From assembly GCA_019912395.1 (NCBI GenBank), contig JAIOIH010000049.1, positions 1 to 64,000 on the forward strand: a stretch of DNA of 64,000 bases, in the 5' to 3' direction. The notes beneath the pieces are model-generated. The model saw nothing but the letters and a program-made list of their open reading frames with translations, was not told the origin of the DNA and did no database searches. The translations under genes were made by a program, and so were the position numbers. The DNA comes from Flavobacteriales bacterium (lineage in GTDB: Bacteria > Bacteroidota > Bacteroidia > Flavobacteriales_F > PHOS-HE28). This document shows positions 20,002 through 28,558 of this stretch, piece after piece; the stretch's first letter is position 1, and every line of letters begins with the position of its first letter.

Positions 20002-20130
20002 GGAGCGGAGGGTTGGAACAGCACAAGGAAAGGCGGGGAGGACCCTCGAAACCTGATGATCGTCAACTTGGTCGGCCACCTTTGCGCGTGCTGGCTCATG
20101 TCGGTCCGCGGAAGGCGCAGACCTTTGCGT

Positions 20131-20745
20131 TCAAGCACGCTTCACCTGCAACCGTGGACGGAGATAGCTCAAATAGGTCATCAATCCGGTAAAGCCCATG
20201 AGGTAGAGCGGCCAAAGCATGTGCAGCCAGGAGAAGTTGAACAGGATGCTTGTTGCGGTGAGTGTCCATGCCAAGAGGACGATGGGCCATGCATCGGTCC
20301 GGTGACCCGCGGGGTCCTTGAAGGCGCGTTCCAGCATGGGTATGGCCACCAACAGGTCCGCGATGATGGCGAGCACCGTGGTGATCCAGGGATCGGAGAA
20401 GAGGAAAAAGACCCCCATGCAGGTCAGCCCGGCCACCAGGCAAAGCACGTCACCCTTCCCCCGTGAGTAGTTGCCGGTCCAGAAACCGGTGATGCCGATG
20501 AGCAAGCAGCCCGTGGCCGAGAGCAGCACGCTGAAGAGGTTCCAGTCCCAGACCCATGCATGGGCCTGCAGCTGGGCCACCACGCTGATGCCCATCAGCA
20601 TGGACCAGCCGAGCCAGGAGAGCACCACGGCCTTCAAGCGGCCCATGGCCACCCGGCTGATCATCCGGTATTGCGCGAAAACGACCAGTGCATAGGCTGT
20701 GATCTTGATCATCCAGATCAGTGTGGCCGGGCCTGTCGCATTCAT
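20131..20745 (-). CDS. six- or seven-span membrane protein of unknown function
   Basis: A 204-aa very hydrophobic protein. Spans are seen at about residues 5-25, 38-58, 68-88, 97-115, 118-138, 152-172 and 174-192. No catalytic motif is visible; the Trp-rich sequence (AHAWVWDWNLFSV, ITGFWTGNYS) has the look of a small sensor or transporter relative. The minus-strand box TAGCTTCG ends 7 nt before its ATG. Confidence 0.7.
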   Translation of the reverse strand: MNATGPATLIWMIKITAYALVVFAQYRMISRVAMGRLKAVVLSWLGWSMLMGISVVAQLQAHAWVWDWNLFSVLLSATGCLLIGITGFWTGNYSRGKGDVLCLVAGLTCMGVFFLFSDPWITTVLAIIADLLVAIPMLERAFKDPAGHRTDAWPIVLLAWTLTATSILFNFSWLHMLWPLYLMGFTGLMTYLSYLRPRLQVKRA

Positions 20746-20752
20746 TGAGCGG

Positions 20753-20760
20753 CGAAGCTA
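20753..20760 (-). promoter_or_regulatory. -7 box TAGCTTCG next to a start codon
   Basis: Minus strand TAGCTTCG, then CCGCTCA, then ATG. Predicted transcript start would fall almost on the start codon of the 20131-20745 gene. Confidence 0.4.
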
Positions 20761-20872
20761 CTGGGTCGGAGGGCCAGGTCGATGAACCCGTCAACTATCT
20801 GAACGGAAGTAGGAAGCGGAGGAAAGGGGGAGGGCCGTCACAAGGGCTTTCGGGCTCCTATTTTCGGATAGC

Positions 20873-20880
20873 TACTTTCG
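20873..20880 (+). promoter_or_regulatory. -7 box TACTTTCG for the beta-helix gene
   Basis: TACTTTCG lies 23 nt before the ATG of the 20904 gene; this gives a normal short leader. Confidence 0.45.
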
Positions 20881-20903
20881 CGGCCGAACAATCAAACCAT
20901 AGG

Positions 20904-22139
20904 ATGAAAGCACTTTTCACGCTGGTCGCATTCACTGCTTCCTTATCTCTTTTTGCAACGGACCGTATTGTTGAGGAATTCGGCCAAGCCCCTGCCTATG
21001 CGAGCATCACTGCGGCGGTGGCGGCCGCTTCGGACGGCGACCGCATCATCGTGAAGAACCGTGCGGGCAACATACCCTGGATCGAGGATATCACAGTGAA
21101 CAAGAGCCTACAGTTCTTGAGCTTCATCAACGATGGTTTCTTCTATGTGCAAGGCACCTACACCATCACTGGTGCGGCAGGTCGGACGGTCACTGTCATC
21201 GGCATGCGCAACACCTCCGGCGGTTTCGCCTTCACCAGCGGGGGCAGTGTGCGGGGCACAACGGTTCGGATCCTGGACAGCTACTTCGTGAACGGAAGCA
21301 TCAACTTCAACAACAACAACTTCCAAGCGGACATCATAGGCTGCACCCTTGCCAAGGGCAGGGTGAACATCAATTTCGGCAACGTGGTGGGCTGCGATAT
21401 CGATGGCTCCACAGTATCCGGAGATGTGATCTCCATTACGGGAAGCACCGCCAGTGCAGTGCTGGATACCTGTGCGGTCATTGGTAACAACGTGAAGGCC
21501 GGCTCGGGTTACGATGGAGTCTCCTTCAACTCCACCGGACAGGTGGCGCACATCCGCAACAACTTCATCCAACATGGCTGGATGGGTATCAATATCTACG
21601 CTGGGAACAACAGTGGGGTGCAGAACCTGGTCTGGAACAATACGGTGACTGCATACACCGGATCGGGCACCACCTACGGGATCAGCTTGGCGAACACCAC
21701 CAGCGGCAGCGTATGGGAAGTGATGAACAATGCTGTCACCCGAACTTGGACCGGAAGTAATAACATAGGCATCCACAAGAACAGTGGCAACTCGGGGCAG
21801 ATCAACGTGTACTTCAACCACGTTTCAAGTAACGTGAGCGGAGGTGTTTCAACCGGATTCACCTTCGAGTCGGACAATACCACGGACCAAGTGATCACCT
21901 TGAACGCGGACGGTACGTTCAATACCCCTGGAGGCTGCATCGATGGAGGTAACCCAGCAGCAGTGTTGAGCGACCTTGATCTTTCCACCGGCGATGCGGG
22001 TGCTTTTGGAGGCTCGTATACGCTCAACAATTTCCATCCCTTGCACACGGGTTCCGCTCGGGTCTATCTCACCGGCCACCCCTTCAATGTGCGTTCCGGT
22101 TCCACCCTGCGTGTGAAGGCTGTGGCCTTCGATCGCTAA
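20904..22139 (+). CDS. exported parallel beta-helix protein
   Basis: A 411-aa protein with a signal peptide (MKALFTLVAFTASLSLFA). The opening (VEEFGQAPAYASITAAVAAA, GDRIIVKNRAG) is that of a right-handed beta-helix of the pectin-lyase type, followed by strands rich in Asn, Gly and Thr (GSINFNNNNFQADIIGCTLA, GRVNINFGNVVGCDI, TAYTGSGTTYGISLANT). No catalytic Asp/Arg set can be assigned and there is no recognisable sorting domain, although it is co-directional with a T9SS cargo gene whose start overlaps its stop (TAATG). A scaffold, adhesin or glycan-binding role is possible. Confidence 0.8.
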   Translation: MKALFTLVAFTASLSLFATDRIVEEFGQAPAYASITAAVAAASDGDRIIVKNRAGNIPWIEDITVNKSLQFLSFINDGFFYVQGTYTITGAAGRTVTVIGMRNTSGGFAFTSGGSVRGTTVRILDSYFVNGSINFNNNNFQADIIGCTLAKGRVNINFGNVVGCDIDGSTVSGDVISITGSTASAVLDTCAVIGNNVKAGSGYDGVSFNSTGQVAHIRNNFIQHGWMGINIYAGNNSGVQNLVWNNTVTAYTGSGTTYGISLANTTSGSVWEVMNNAVTRTWTGSNNIGIHKNSGNSGQINVYFNHVSSNVSGGVSTGFTFESDNTTDQVITLNADGTFNTPGGCIDGGNPAAVLSDLDLSTGDAGAFGGSYTLNNFHPLHTGSARVYLTGHPFNVRSGSTLRVKAVAFDR

Positions 22140-23206
22140 TGCTGGTTCCCATGTGCATCCGCCGGATATTTATTTCGATGCTGCTGCTTTTGGGCACGCA
22201 GCTTTACGGCCAGACCGGGCTCTTGAACACCGAGTATTTCTGGGACGCGGACCCCGGTGAAGGCAACGGCACTGCCTTGGTCGCTGTGGACGGCAGCTAT
22301 GGCCAAGCCTTGGAGCATGTGCTTGCCACGACCAGCACACTTCCAGATCCGGGTGAGCATACCTTTTCCATTCGTGCACTTGACGAGGACGGCAACTGGG
22401 GTCCTGTGTTCAGCACACTGATCCAGGTGCTGCCGAGTGCGGTATCCTTCCCGGATATCCATGTGAACCAAGGCGAATACTTCTGGGATTCCGACCCGGG
22501 AGAAGGCAGTGGAAGCACCCTCTTCGCATTGGATGGCCTCTATGATGACGCTCTGGAGGCGGTAGGTGTGGACATCAACCAATTGCCCGCTCCGGGCATG
22601 CATGTGTTGAGCATGCGCATGCTCGATGTGAACAACAACTGGGGTGCGCCTTTCAGCATTCTGGTCGAAGTGTTGGCTGGCAGCGTCAGCTTTCCCGATA
22701 TCCATGTATCCGCAGCGGAATATTGGTTCGATAGCGATCCCGGAGAAGGAGCTGGTATGCCCATGTTGGCCAGCGACGGTTCCTTCGATGGTGCACTTGA
22801 GGCCATCAAGGGGGGCGCCATACCACCGGTGGAAGAAGGCATCAACGTATTGTGGATGCGCGCTCAGGATGATGATGGAGGCTGGGGTCCCCCCTTCGGT
22901 GTGGTGGTGAACGTGGATACCACCATCACCGGTACGGTGCAAGTGCCGGACCTTGCGCATTCATCCGCTGTGATCGTGGCACCCAATCCGACCACGTCCG
23001 ATGCCGGTTTCTGGATCGAACAGCAAGGTGAAGTGCAGCGCATCCAGGTCAAGGTAGTGGACAGCCACGGCCGCTTGGTGTTGGAGCAGGACTTCGGCGC
23101 CCAGCCCCGGGTGGATGTTGCGCTCGAGGGCCTTGCTCCAGGCCTGTATCCCGTCGGCGTGTATCGCGGCGGCACGGTGACTTGGCATTCGATCGTTGTG
23201 CGCTAA
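22139..23206 (+). CDS. three-repeat T9SS type A surface protein
   Basis: A 355-aa protein with a signal (RIFISMLLLLGTQLYG). It has three tandem repeats of about 85 residues, each opening with 'EYFWDADPGEGNG', 'EYFWDSDPGEGSG' or 'EYWFDSDPGEGAG' and closing with 'IRALDEDGNWGPVFS'-type segments; repeats are about half identical. The C-terminus is a type A CTD (VIVAPNPTTSDAGFWIEQ ... DSHGRLVLEQDF ... GLYPVGVYRGGTVTWHSIVVR). The Asp/Gly-rich loops may bind calcium. Its ATG overlaps the TAA of the beta-helix gene by one base; ATG at 22151 is an alternative start. The two genes are probably co-translated. Confidence 0.85.
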   Translation: MLVPMCIRRIFISMLLLLGTQLYGQTGLLNTEYFWDADPGEGNGTALVAVDGSYGQALEHVLATTSTLPDPGEHTFSIRALDEDGNWGPVFSTLIQVLPSAVSFPDIHVNQGEYFWDSDPGEGSGSTLFALDGLYDDALEAVGVDINQLPAPGMHVLSMRMLDVNNNWGAPFSILVEVLAGSVSFPDIHVSAAEYWFDSDPGEGAGMPMLASDGSFDGALEAIKGGAIPPVEEGINVLWMRAQDDDGGWGPPFGVVVNVDTTITGTVQVPDLAHSSAVIVAPNPTTSDAGFWIEQQGEVQRIQVKVVDSHGRLVLEQDFGAQPRVDVALEGLAPGLYPVGVYRGGTVTWHSIVVR

Positions 23207-23337
23207 GCACGCTGCGGAGACAGGCTTTTCCCGTAGTCCTTCTATCGGCACTTCGGTGGTGCAGCGGTAGTAAGAACTACTTGACCGCCGGATACGAATG
23301 CTGAAGGAACCCGCGTTGGAACCGGGAAACCTTCGGA

Positions 23338-24828
23338 ATGAAACGCACCACCCTGCTGTTCCTCCTGTGCCTGTTGATGGCCGGGTTGTACGTGTTCCTT
23401 TTCCATGGAATGGGCATCGGGCTGAACCTGCTCCTGTTCGAAATGGCCGTGTTGGCGGTGCTTTGGCGCACGCGTCCCGGACCGTTCGCGCCACCAGCCC
23501 GCTTGGTCTTGGGTGGCATGCTTCTGACGGCGATCATGGTGCTGATGCACGGGTCCCTGCTGACGGTGGCGGTGAACCTGATCTCCGCGGGACTGGCCGT
23601 CGGCGTGCTATTGGCCCCTGAACTGAACGCCTTGAACCGCTCCGCCGTGCTCGCTGTGGCGCACTTGGCCGCAGTGCCGTTGGCTTTGTTCCGCACCATC
23701 CCTTTGCCGCAGCGGCATTCTACCGGGGTGGGCATCACGCCGAAGGGTGTGCTCTCCGTTACGCTGGTTCCTTTGGTATTGCTCCTCTTTATCGCCATGT
23801 ACCGGGCTTCCAATCCGCACTTCGATCAGTTCATGGTCAAGTTCTTCGCGTTGTTCGAACATTGGGATATCTCCTTGTTCATTAGCTTCCTGATCGGCCT
23901 TCTGATCAGCGGATTCTTGCTTCTGACCACGCGGAACGAAAGCCTCTTGCAATGGGCGGCTTCCGGCAAGGATCAACTGTTGCCTTCGAATTCCATGGAC
24001 CCGAAGGTGCGCGGCGAACTCCTCACAGGCGCGGTGCTGCTCGGCGGGCTGAACGTACTGCTGCTCATTGCCAATGTGCTCGACATCAAGTACGTCTGGA
24101 CCGGATTCCAGTTCGATGGGCAGTACCTGAAACAGTTCGTGCATGAAGGCACTTATTTGCTGCTGTTGTCCATCCTATTGGGCGCGGCGATCGTGCTGTA
24201 TTATTTCCGGGGCGACCTGAATTTCCATCGGCGGAACCGTGTGGCGAAGCTGTTGAGCTATGCGTGGCTGGCGCAGAATGTGGTGCTTGCACTCTCGGTG
24301 GGTATGCGCAACTTCTGGTACATCCATTACTATGCGCTGGCCTACAAGCGCATCGGGGTCATCTTTTTCCTGGTGGCCTTGTGCATCGCCTTGGTGCTGG
24401 TGATGATCAAGGTGCAGCGGGGCCGCACGAACCATTTTCTCCTGCGTACGAATTCAGTTGCGGTGTATGGCATCGCCCTGGTGATGGCCCTGTTCAATTG
24501 GGACGGCATCATCGCCCGTTATAACATGGACCACCGCGAACAGGCCTTCGTACACCTGGATTTCCTGAGCACGCTCTCGGACAAGGCCCTGCCGTACCTG
24601 GTCCGTTCACCGGAAGAACTGGAGAATATCGCCGTGCACAACAAGGAGCTGATCGGCGGCGAAGAGCGTTATTCAAGGCATCTGTACATGACCCCGGAAA
24701 GCTACCGGCAGGTCATTGACCAGCGAGTGCAGGATCTCGTGGAGACCTATCCGGAGCGCTCGTGGAAGGAATGGAACCTGGCGGATGCTTGGGCCTACGA
24801 AGCGTTGCATGCATCCGCGAAGGAATAG
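23338..24828 (+). CDS. DUF4173/DUF4153-type membrane protein
   Basis: A 496-aa membrane protein with about ten hydrophobic spans in residues 5-385, ending in a soluble region of about 100 residues. Family-typical features are the 'RNFWYIHYYALAYKRIGV' loop and the tail with NRDHREQAF-like (YNMDHREQAFVHLDFLSTLS) and YPERSWKEWNLADAW motifs, which are characteristic of DUF4173 proteins. Function is unknown; members often lie next to regulators or sensors. It is transcribed alone after the surface-protein pair. Confidence 0.85.
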   Translation: MKRTTLLFLLCLLMAGLYVFLFHGMGIGLNLLLFEMAVLAVLWRTRPGPFAPPARLVLGGMLLTAIMVLMHGSLLTVAVNLISAGLAVGVLLAPELNALNRSAVLAVAHLAAVPLALFRTIPLPQRHSTGVGITPKGVLSVTLVPLVLLLFIAMYRASNPHFDQFMVKFFALFEHWDISLFISFLIGLLISGFLLLTTRNESLLQWAASGKDQLLPSNSMDPKVRGELLTGAVLLGGLNVLLLIANVLDIKYVWTGFQFDGQYLKQFVHEGTYLLLLSILLGAAIVLYYFRGDLNFHRRNRVAKLLSYAWLAQNVVLALSVGMRNFWYIHYYALAYKRIGVIFFLVALCIALVLVMIKVQRGRTNHFLLRTNSVAVYGIALVMALFNWDGIIARYNMDHREQAFVHLDFLSTLSDKALPYLVRSPEELENIAVHNKELIGGEERYSRHLYMTPESYRQVIDQRVQDLVETYPERSWKEWNLADAWAYEALHASAKE

Positions 24829-24881
24829 CGCGCGCAACGGAACACCATGAACGAGCCATGCCAACAGCGGGTCCGGAATGC

Positions 24882-26366
24882 TCACCGGACCAGCGTCACG
24901 AAGCCCTGGCGCTTGATCTCCGCAGTGGGGTTGCATGAATCGCGCATGTTGATCACATACACGTACACCCCCACGGGCAGGTTGTCGCCGTCCCACTTTT
25001 CATCCGGATCCGTGGAGGCCCACAGGCTTCGGCCCCAGCGGTCGAATACCTGCACTTGGTAGTCGAGGTCCGGAATATCCAACGGACCCGGCCAAGTGTC
25101 ATTGATGTTGTCGCCGTTGGGGGTGAAGGAGTTCGGGATGAAGGCGGTGGGCGCGGTGCGCACATCGATATGCACGCTGGCGGTATCGTCGCAGTGATCG
25201 GGCCTGGTGGAGTAGAAGGTGAAGTCGTATTCGGCATAGCGCTCCAGGTCCACATTGGCGAAGCCGCTGCATTGGTTCAGCACAAGCCTGTCGCCCACGA
25301 AGACGGCACAGGAATCGGCATCGCTGGAGAATTCCACTACGATCCCAGGCGTACAGGGTACCTGCTCGGCCGTGAAGGTCGCGGGGAAGCGCGGCCGTAC
25401 GTACACACTGTCCGGGATCGGAGCACTTCCACAACCGAAGAGGTCAAAGCCTTGCAGCGTGATGGGCTGCCAGTACGGCTCATCAAAGGTGATGGTGGGA
25501 TAGGGTTCGTTGCTGAAGCCATCGCTTCCCCAATGCCACACCAGCGAATCCGCGTTGGAGGACAGCATAATGGCCGTGCCCGGCGAACGGAGGCAGAGAC
25601 TGTCCGGCGCGCTGAAGGTGACGGTGGGGGGATCGAGCATGGTGAGGAATAGCTCCGCCGTCGCCGTGCAGCCAATGCTGGTATCCGTGGCCATCACATC
25701 CACCAACCCCACAGTGCCAATGGCAGCGGTGATCGAAGTGGTGGTATCGCCGGTGCTCCAGACGTACTCATCCGGCTGAAACCCCCACCAAAGTTCGGTG
25801 GTGAGGTCGGGGGGATCGGCCGGGCAATAGCTGCTTTGCCCATCGATGGTGATCGCCGGGTCACCCAGTTCGGTAGCAACGAAGGAAGGGCAGGTCCCAC
25901 CGATTATCAGTACGCCGTATGGGCCGGGGCCCAGATCGGTCCGGGTGGAGGCCGTGATGGTGGGGTCGTCGATCCACTCCCAGGTATATGGACCTTGGTC
26001 CACGGTGAACGTCACGCTGCCATCGTTCATGCCGGCACAACTGATGTTCGTGGCGGTGATCGTTCCCAACGGAGCAAGGATGGGAGGCATCACCACCGTG
26101 TCGATCTCACTGAAACAACCCGAGGTATCGAAGACCTGAACAGTGTATGGCCCCACGGGCAACCCGGTGGCGGTGGCATCCTGCAAGGTGCCGTCATGGG
26201 ACCAGATGTAGAAATACTGGCTCGGGGTATTGGCCACCACCGTAATGGAACCATCCGCATCGTTGGGGCAGGTGGGTGATGTAATGGTGATGGAAACATC
26301 GCAGGGGAACTGACCGCGAGCGAACAGGGTAGCTCCGGAAAGGAGCACGAAAAGAAGGGAGCGCAT
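24882..26366 (-). CDS. exported protein with gliding-motility-type (type B) C-terminal sorting domain
   Basis: A 494-aa protein with signal peptide MRSLLFVLLSGATLFARG. The mature part has SprB-like short repeats (CDVSITITSPTCPNDADGSI; ATNISCAGMNDGSVTF) and Ig-like strands with Cys pairs. The C-terminus is a type B CTD: AFIPNSFTPNGDNINDTWPG, YQVQVFDRWGRSLWAS, KWDGDNLPVGVYVYVI. It should be exported by T9SS and attached at the surface, as for SprB-type adhesins. Its -7 box GATCTTTG ends 7 nt before the ATG. Confidence 0.87.
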   Translation of the reverse strand: MRSLLFVLLSGATLFARGQFPCDVSITITSPTCPNDADGSITVVANTPSQYFYIWSHDGTLQDATATGLPVGPYTVQVFDTSGCFSEIDTVVMPPILAPLGTITATNISCAGMNDGSVTFTVDQGPYTWEWIDDPTITASTRTDLGPGPYGVLIIGGTCPSFVATELGDPAITIDGQSSYCPADPPDLTTELWWGFQPDEYVWSTGDTTTSITAAIGTVGLVDVMATDTSIGCTATAELFLTMLDPPTVTFSAPDSLCLRSPGTAIMLSSNADSLVWHWGSDGFSNEPYPTITFDEPYWQPITLQGFDLFGCGSAPIPDSVYVRPRFPATFTAEQVPCTPGIVVEFSSDADSCAVFVGDRLVLNQCSGFANVDLERYAEYDFTFYSTRPDHCDDTASVHIDVRTAPTAFIPNSFTPNGDNINDTWPGPLDIPDLDYQVQVFDRWGRSLWASTDPDEKWDGDNLPVGVYVYVINMRDSCNPTAEIKRQGFVTLVR

Positions 26367-26373
26367 GAAGGGG

Positions 26374-26381
26374 CAAAGATC
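26374..26381 (-). promoter_or_regulatory. -7 box GATCTTTG next to a start codon
   Basis: Minus strand GATCTTTG, then CCCCTTC, then ATG of the type B CTD protein. First base differs from TAnnTTTG, but the TTTG core is intact. Confidence 0.35.
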
Positions 26382-26548
26382 GTGCGTGCCCGGTGTCCGC
26401 ACAATACGCCGGATACCCGAAGATTCCAGCCGAAGGATCGTGAAAGCACTCCCATCCTTGCCAAGGAGCATCAAAGCGGCGATGGAGGAAGTGAGATCGA
26501 ATACCAACCGGGGCCCACCTCTCCCACTCGGCTTTCCAGGAAGGCCAC

Positions 26549-27205
26549 CTACTTCAGCACCTCCGGCATCTTCGCCTTGAACCGCTCGAAACGCGGTTTG
26601 GACACACCGCGCACATAGCGGTCATCCGGATTCCGCTTCACGAAGTCCTGATGGTAGGCCTCCGCAGGCCAGAATTTCTCGAAGGGCACCACCTGCGTCA
26701 CGATGGGCCGATCATACTGGCCGGAAGCGTTCAATTGCTTGATGTAGGCTTCGATCTGCGCCTTCCGTTCCGGCGTGTTGAAGAACGCGATGGAGCGGTA
26801 CTGCGTTCCGGCATCGGGACCTTGGCGATCGGGTGTGGTGGGGTCCTGGCTGGCGAAGAAGACCTTGAGCAGCGTTGCATAGCTCACCACCTTCGGGTCG
26901 TAGTACACCTCCACCGCTTCCGCATGGCTCGTTTGTCCGCGGCTCACCGCTTCGTAGGTCGGGTTGGATTCCGTGCCGCCGGAATAGCCGGAGACAACCT
27001 CCTTCACCCCCTTCACGCTCTCGAACACTTCCTCCACGCACCAGAAACATCCGGCGGCAAAGTGGGCGGTGCTCAGCCCGGCAAGGTCCTGTTTTTGCCC
27101 GATCCGGACAGTTGCGGGCTGTTCATCAGCAGACAACGATGAGCTGTTGCTGCCGCATGCCACCAAGAGGACCAGGGGAAGAAGGATCGCGGTTCGGGTG
27201 TTCAT
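26549..27205 (-). CDS. msrA: lipoprotein peptide-methionine (S)-S-oxide reductase
   Basis: A 218-aa MsrA. The active site GCFWC (about residues 52-56, in HFAAGCFWCVEEVF) and the motifs GYSGGTESNPTYEAVSRGQTSHAEAV and 'SQDPTTPDRQGPDAGTQYRS' (adjacent conserved stretches) are diagnostic. It repairs oxidised methionine in proteins. The N-terminus is a lipobox signal (LLPLVLLVAC), so this version is exported and lipid-anchored, working in the periplasm rather than the cytosol. It ends the minus-strand unit methyltransferase - HEAT-like - msrA (gaps of 14 and 44 bp). Start Met18 was chosen as it begins the signal. Confidence 0.95.
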   Translation of the reverse strand: MNTRTAILLPLVLLVACGSNSSSLSADEQPATVRIGQKQDLAGLSTAHFAAGCFWCVEEVFESVKGVKEVVSGYSGGTESNPTYEAVSRGQTSHAEAVEVYYDPKVVSYATLLKVFFASQDPTTPDRQGPDAGTQYRSIAFFNTPERKAQIEAYIKQLNASGQYDRPIVTQVVPFEKFWPAEAYHQDFVKRNPDDRYVRGVSKPRFERFKAKMPEVLK

Positions 27206-27249
27206 GGAATGGTGTTGGCCTGGGTGGATCGTTGCCGTGCCACGGACGA

Positions 27250-27795
27250 TCACCATGTGGTCGTCGGGTCGATGAATTCCTGACGGGCCAGCAACTTCAA
27301 CGCTTTTGAGCTCCTTGAGCGGACTGCGGGTCCGGGGTCCTTGCGCAGCGCATCCTCCAGCAGCAGCCTGAATTCGGAGGTGAGTCCCGGATATTGGCCC
27401 ACCATGCGCATGGCCACGGTAATGCTGAACGCACGGGAGGCAATGGGCTGTGCAGGGTCCGGAATGATGGAGAACACCCGTTCGGTGATCCTGCCGTGAA
27501 GAGGCTTGGGCAGCGGACAGAACTGCAACGCCCGGATCACATTGCGGTGAACGCCCGGATGCATGGGGCGGTCAAGCACGTCGAGCATCTTCTTCACCCA
27601 CGGTGTACCCAGCTCCGGATGGGCCTCGCACGCAATGGACATCGGCCACGATGCCAATTGAGCTTCCCGATCCGTTCCGTGAAGCACAAGGTCCACCAGC
27701 AATGCAAAGCGCTTCGGTTGTTTACCGATGTGGTCAGCGACCCGTTGGATATTGGTCTTGCTCGGGTCGTGCAGGAGAGCTGAGCGATAGTCCAT
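27250..27795 (-). CDS. alpha-helical (HEAT-like) protein of unknown function
   Basis: A 181-aa cytosolic protein of short amphipathic helices (IQRVADHIGKQPKRFALLVD, VHRNVIRALQFCPLPKPLHG, RAFSITVAMRMVGQYPG, EDALRKDPGPAVRSRSSKAL), spaced like HEAT repeats. No catalytic residues can be proposed. It lies 14 bp behind the methyltransferase gene and 44 bp before msrA, so it is likely the middle gene of a three-gene operon. Confidence 0.7.
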   Translation of the reverse strand: MDYRSALLHDPSKTNIQRVADHIGKQPKRFALLVDLVLHGTDREAQLASWPMSIACEAHPELGTPWVKKMLDVLDRPMHPGVHRNVIRALQFCPLPKPLHGRITERVFSIIPDPAQPIASRAFSITVAMRMVGQYPGLTSEFRLLLEDALRKDPGPAVRSRSSKALKLLARQEFIDPTTTW

Positions 27796-27809
27796 GGACG
27801 CTCAAAACA

Positions 27810-28508
27810 TTACTGTTTCGGGGTTCCGGATGCTGGCTTGTGAAGGATGGCGATCACATGTGTGCGCAGGAAGGGAAAGAGGTTGAAGAGCGGGTACAAG
27901 CGCTGCACCCGGCGCCCGATCGGAGGTGCCAATGTCACCCTGCTGAATCGAGTGTCACAGGCTTCCGGGAACAAGTCCATGACCTCCCTTGGTTTCACCC
28001 CCTTTACGTCGGGATTGCGAGGATTGTCGAAGGTGAAATCGTACCAGAGCACGATGCCGCCGGGACGGGTGAGTTCCCACATTCGTTGGGCTACGCGTCG
28101 TTTGAGATCGGTATCGAGGATGGAAGTGAAGACGGTGGATTGGAACACTACATCAAAGCTGGCGTTCAGTTCCTGTGTGATCGCGATCGCATCACCCGGA
28201 TGAACAGTGATATTCGGGTGGTTTTCCCTCAGTTCCCCCAACCGATCCGGGAGCAGCTCGTTGGCGTGTAGTTGTTCAGGCCGGAAACCAAGTTCCAGAA
28301 AGAACGGAATGTTGCCTCCTGTCCCGGCGCCGATCTCCAAAAGACGCATCTCGGCAGGGTCGCCCAGGTGCCGGATGATCCGTGCATAAAGCGTTTGGCG
28401 TTCGGCGGTAAGATGCCGTTGGTAGGCACTGGGAGCGTACAGGCCGCTCAGTCGCGGATCGTTCTTGCGGCGTTCGTATTGCGCCTCTATTGCCTCGGAG
28501 GGATGCAT
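27810..28508 (-). CDS. class I SAM-dependent methyltransferase
   Basis: A 232-aa protein with motif I LLEIGAGTGGNIPFF (about residues 56-70), an acidic motif II position (HANELLPDRLGEL), and a later strand ending FDVVFQSTVFTSILD and GGIVLWYDFTFDNPRNP. Fold is the Rossmann methyltransferase of the UbiE/Methyltransf_11 or _25 class. Substrate is unknown; the C-terminal half (PREVMDLFPEACDTRFSRV, RRVQRLYPLFNLFPFLRTH) suggests a small hydrophobic or glycan substrate as in lipid/polysaccharide methylation, but this is only a guess. First gene of an operon with the HEAT-like gene and msrA. Confidence 0.88.
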   Translation of the reverse strand: MHPSEAIEAQYERRKNDPRLSGLYAPSAYQRHLTAERQTLYARIIRHLGDPAEMRLLEIGAGTGGNIPFFLELGFRPEQLHANELLPDRLGELRENHPNITVHPGDAIAITQELNASFDVVFQSTVFTSILDTDLKRRVAQRMWELTRPGGIVLWYDFTFDNPRNPDVKGVKPREVMDLFPEACDTRFSRVTLAPPIGRRVQRLYPLFNLFPFLRTHVIAILHKPASGTPKQ

Positions 28509-28558
28509 GGTGTCGCTTCGTATCCGCCTCGAAGTAACATCACGAAGGCCTTGCCGTC

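Noticed and set aside
18943-20466. A 507-residue plus-strand frame
   Set aside because: Antisense to the T9SS multi-domain protein and the membrane protein; no start context or motifs.
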